This document shows positions 6,326 to 7,052 of a stretch of DNA of 7,052 nucleotides, piece by piece. The notes under the pieces are model-generated. The model had not been told where the DNA came from and did no database searches. It saw only the letters and a list, made by a program, of their open reading frames with translations. This stretch comes from an uncultured Anaerolineaceae bacterium (lineage in GTDB: Bacteria > Chloroflexota > Anaerolineae > Anaerolineales > Anaerolineaceae). A program made the translations under genes and the position numbers. The DNA lies in contig CALAEB010000308.1 in the NCBI GenBank assembly GCA_937890875.1, positions 1 through 7,052 of the forward strand, in the 5' to 3' direction. Position 1 is the stretch's first letter; each line of letters begins with the position of its first letter.

Positions 6326-6374
6326 GTTTTCGTTCTTCTGTTGGCCGCAAAGCGGCCAACAGAAGAACGAAAAC
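6326..6374 (-). terminator. 23-bp perfect hairpin with 3-nt loop, probable terminator of the peptidase-like gene
   Basis: The left arm (6326-6348) and right arm (6352-6374) are exact inverted copies around an AAA loop. The tip is GC-rich (GGCCGC/GCGGCC) and the base is GTTTTC/GAAAAC. It starts 41 nt past the stop of the upstream gene. On the minus strand only TTT and then a C-run follow, so the U-tract is poor. The stem is unusually long and perfect for a simple terminator, so a repeat element or mRNA-stabilising hairpin is an alternative. Confidence 0.6.
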
Positions 6375-6415
6375 AAATCTTTTGAATATTTCAAACGCGG
6401 GTTTCGCTCGGCATT

Positions 6416-7052
6416 TCAGCGGGAAAACGATACTTTGATAATTTTCCCTTCTTTACTGACCGTTACCCGCGTAATCTGCCGGTCGAGCATATTCCCTACC
6501 CGGTTATCTTTGGTATAAACGATAACATAATTTTGATTCCGCTCCACAACATCCGGATCCAGCCCGGCTTTGTTGTTCATAATCTGTTTCTGGATACTGA
6601 ACGTCGAAAATTCATCGCTGACGTCTTCCAACTTATACCGTTCTTTCACTTCATCATAAATCTGTTTCGCCATTGTAAAATCGATCGCGACCTTGCTGTC
6701 CAGTTTTTCCCGTACCAGTTCATAATTCCGGGGCGTCTTCGCCCGCTGCATCCGGTCGGTAATATCCGCATCCTCATCAATCGTATAAAGCGGATCGCCG
6801 TAAAAGACAAACGACAGCAAAGTTTTCTGGATCTCACCGTCTAATCCGCCGCTGGTGGATTCAATTTCGGTGGCCATGTTTTTTCGCGCGCGGCGGAAAG
6901 CCTCGCCGCAGGAAACATTGGTCATCAGATGCTTCCAGAATAAATTAGCCAGCAAATCAGCCGCGGTCAGCGGCAAATTGATCGCGCCGTAAGCGATGAC
7001 AGTCGAACCGATAAAAACATGCGTCTGTTTCCCCAACATATGAAGCGACAGC
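6416..7052 (-). CDS. C25 (gingipain)-like or caspase-like cysteine peptidase, C-terminal part only
   Basis: The open frame runs off the right edge, and no ribosome-binding site precedes the ATG at 7039, so I treat it as the last 212 codons of a longer gene ending at TGA 6416. The first visible part, FIGSTVIAYG (13-22), then LTAADLLANLFWKHLMTNVSCGEAFRRARKNMA, then LLSFVFYGDPLYTI, follows the order seen at the end of C25 and related caspase-fold domains: a conserved G-S/T...YG turn, a helix with a GEA..RA motif, then a GDP strand. The catalytic His and Cys would lie upstream, outside the window; the Cys in NVSCGEA is not expected to be catalytic. About 140 residues follow, charged and mixed in structure, with a last segment (NYVIVYTKDNRVGN to VSFSR) that looks like a small beta sheet. 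Substrate unknown. The hairpin at 6326-6374 closes this transcription unit. Confidence 0.55.
   Translation of the reverse strand, partial: LSLHMLGKQTHVFIGSTVIAYGAINLPLTAADLLANLFWKHLMTNVSCGEAFRRARKNMATEIESTSGGLDGEIQKTLLSFVFYGDPLYTIDEDADITDRMQRAKTPRNYELVREKLDSKVAIDFTMAKQIYDEVKERYKLEDVSDEFSTFSIQKQIMNNKAGLDPDVVERNQNYVIVYTKDNRVGNMLDRQITRVTVSKEGKIIKVSFSR

Noticed and set aside
1..7052. CRISPR array, tRNA, rRNA, transposase or att site
   Set aside because: No regularly spaced repeats, no cloverleaf-like or rRNA-like sequence and no transposase or integrase frame seen on either strand.

Overview
The window looks like ordinary chromosomal DNA from a bacterium of moderate GC content. All supported genes lie on the minus strand. 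Good purine-rich Shine-Dalgarno sites, a lipoprotein signal, and an XpaC-TelA pair suggest a Gram-positive-type or monoderm lineage. Bacillota is plausible. The sugar-ABC ATPase wording and the C25-like peptidase fragment would also fit Anaerolineae (Chloroflexota). The sequence alone does not settle the phylum.

Layout, in the direction of transcription (right to left). (1) 7052-6416: the 3' part of a gene whose product resembles the end of a gingipain-type (C25) or caspase-like cysteine peptidase domain plus a C-terminal extension. A 23-bp perfect hairpin follows it. (2) 6415-6006: a gene-free leader with several small palindromes. (3) 6005-1542: a tight four-gene operon encoding a lipoprotein with a solute-binding domain fused to a von Willebrand A (VWA) domain, then XpaC, then a membrane-anchored solute-binding-like protein, then TelA. 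The first three genes overlap and the fourth follows after 12 nt. A 12-bp hairpin lies downstream. (4) 1541-1067: a gene-free interval with operator-like palindromes and a -10-like box. (5) 1066-1: a MalK/UgpC/MsmK-type ABC ATPase that runs off the left edge.

The centre of interest is the four-gene operon. Two of its proteins carry homologous-looking type 2 periplasmic-binding folds, yet no permease or ATPase is encoded with them. The partners are a MIDAS-bearing VWA domain outside the cell, a two-helix membrane protein (XpaC) and a cytoplasmic coiled-coil protein (TelA). I infer a trans-envelope sensing or envelope-stress complex that reuses transporter binding domains, rather than a transporter. 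XpaC and TelA are known neighbours in Bacillota and TelA is linked to tellurite and other envelope-stress phenotypes. The molecular role of the complete module is not something I can state from established knowledge.

The second oddity is the ABC ATPase. Every nucleotide-binding motif is intact except Walker A, where the invariant Lys and the following Ser/Thr are Gln and Ala.
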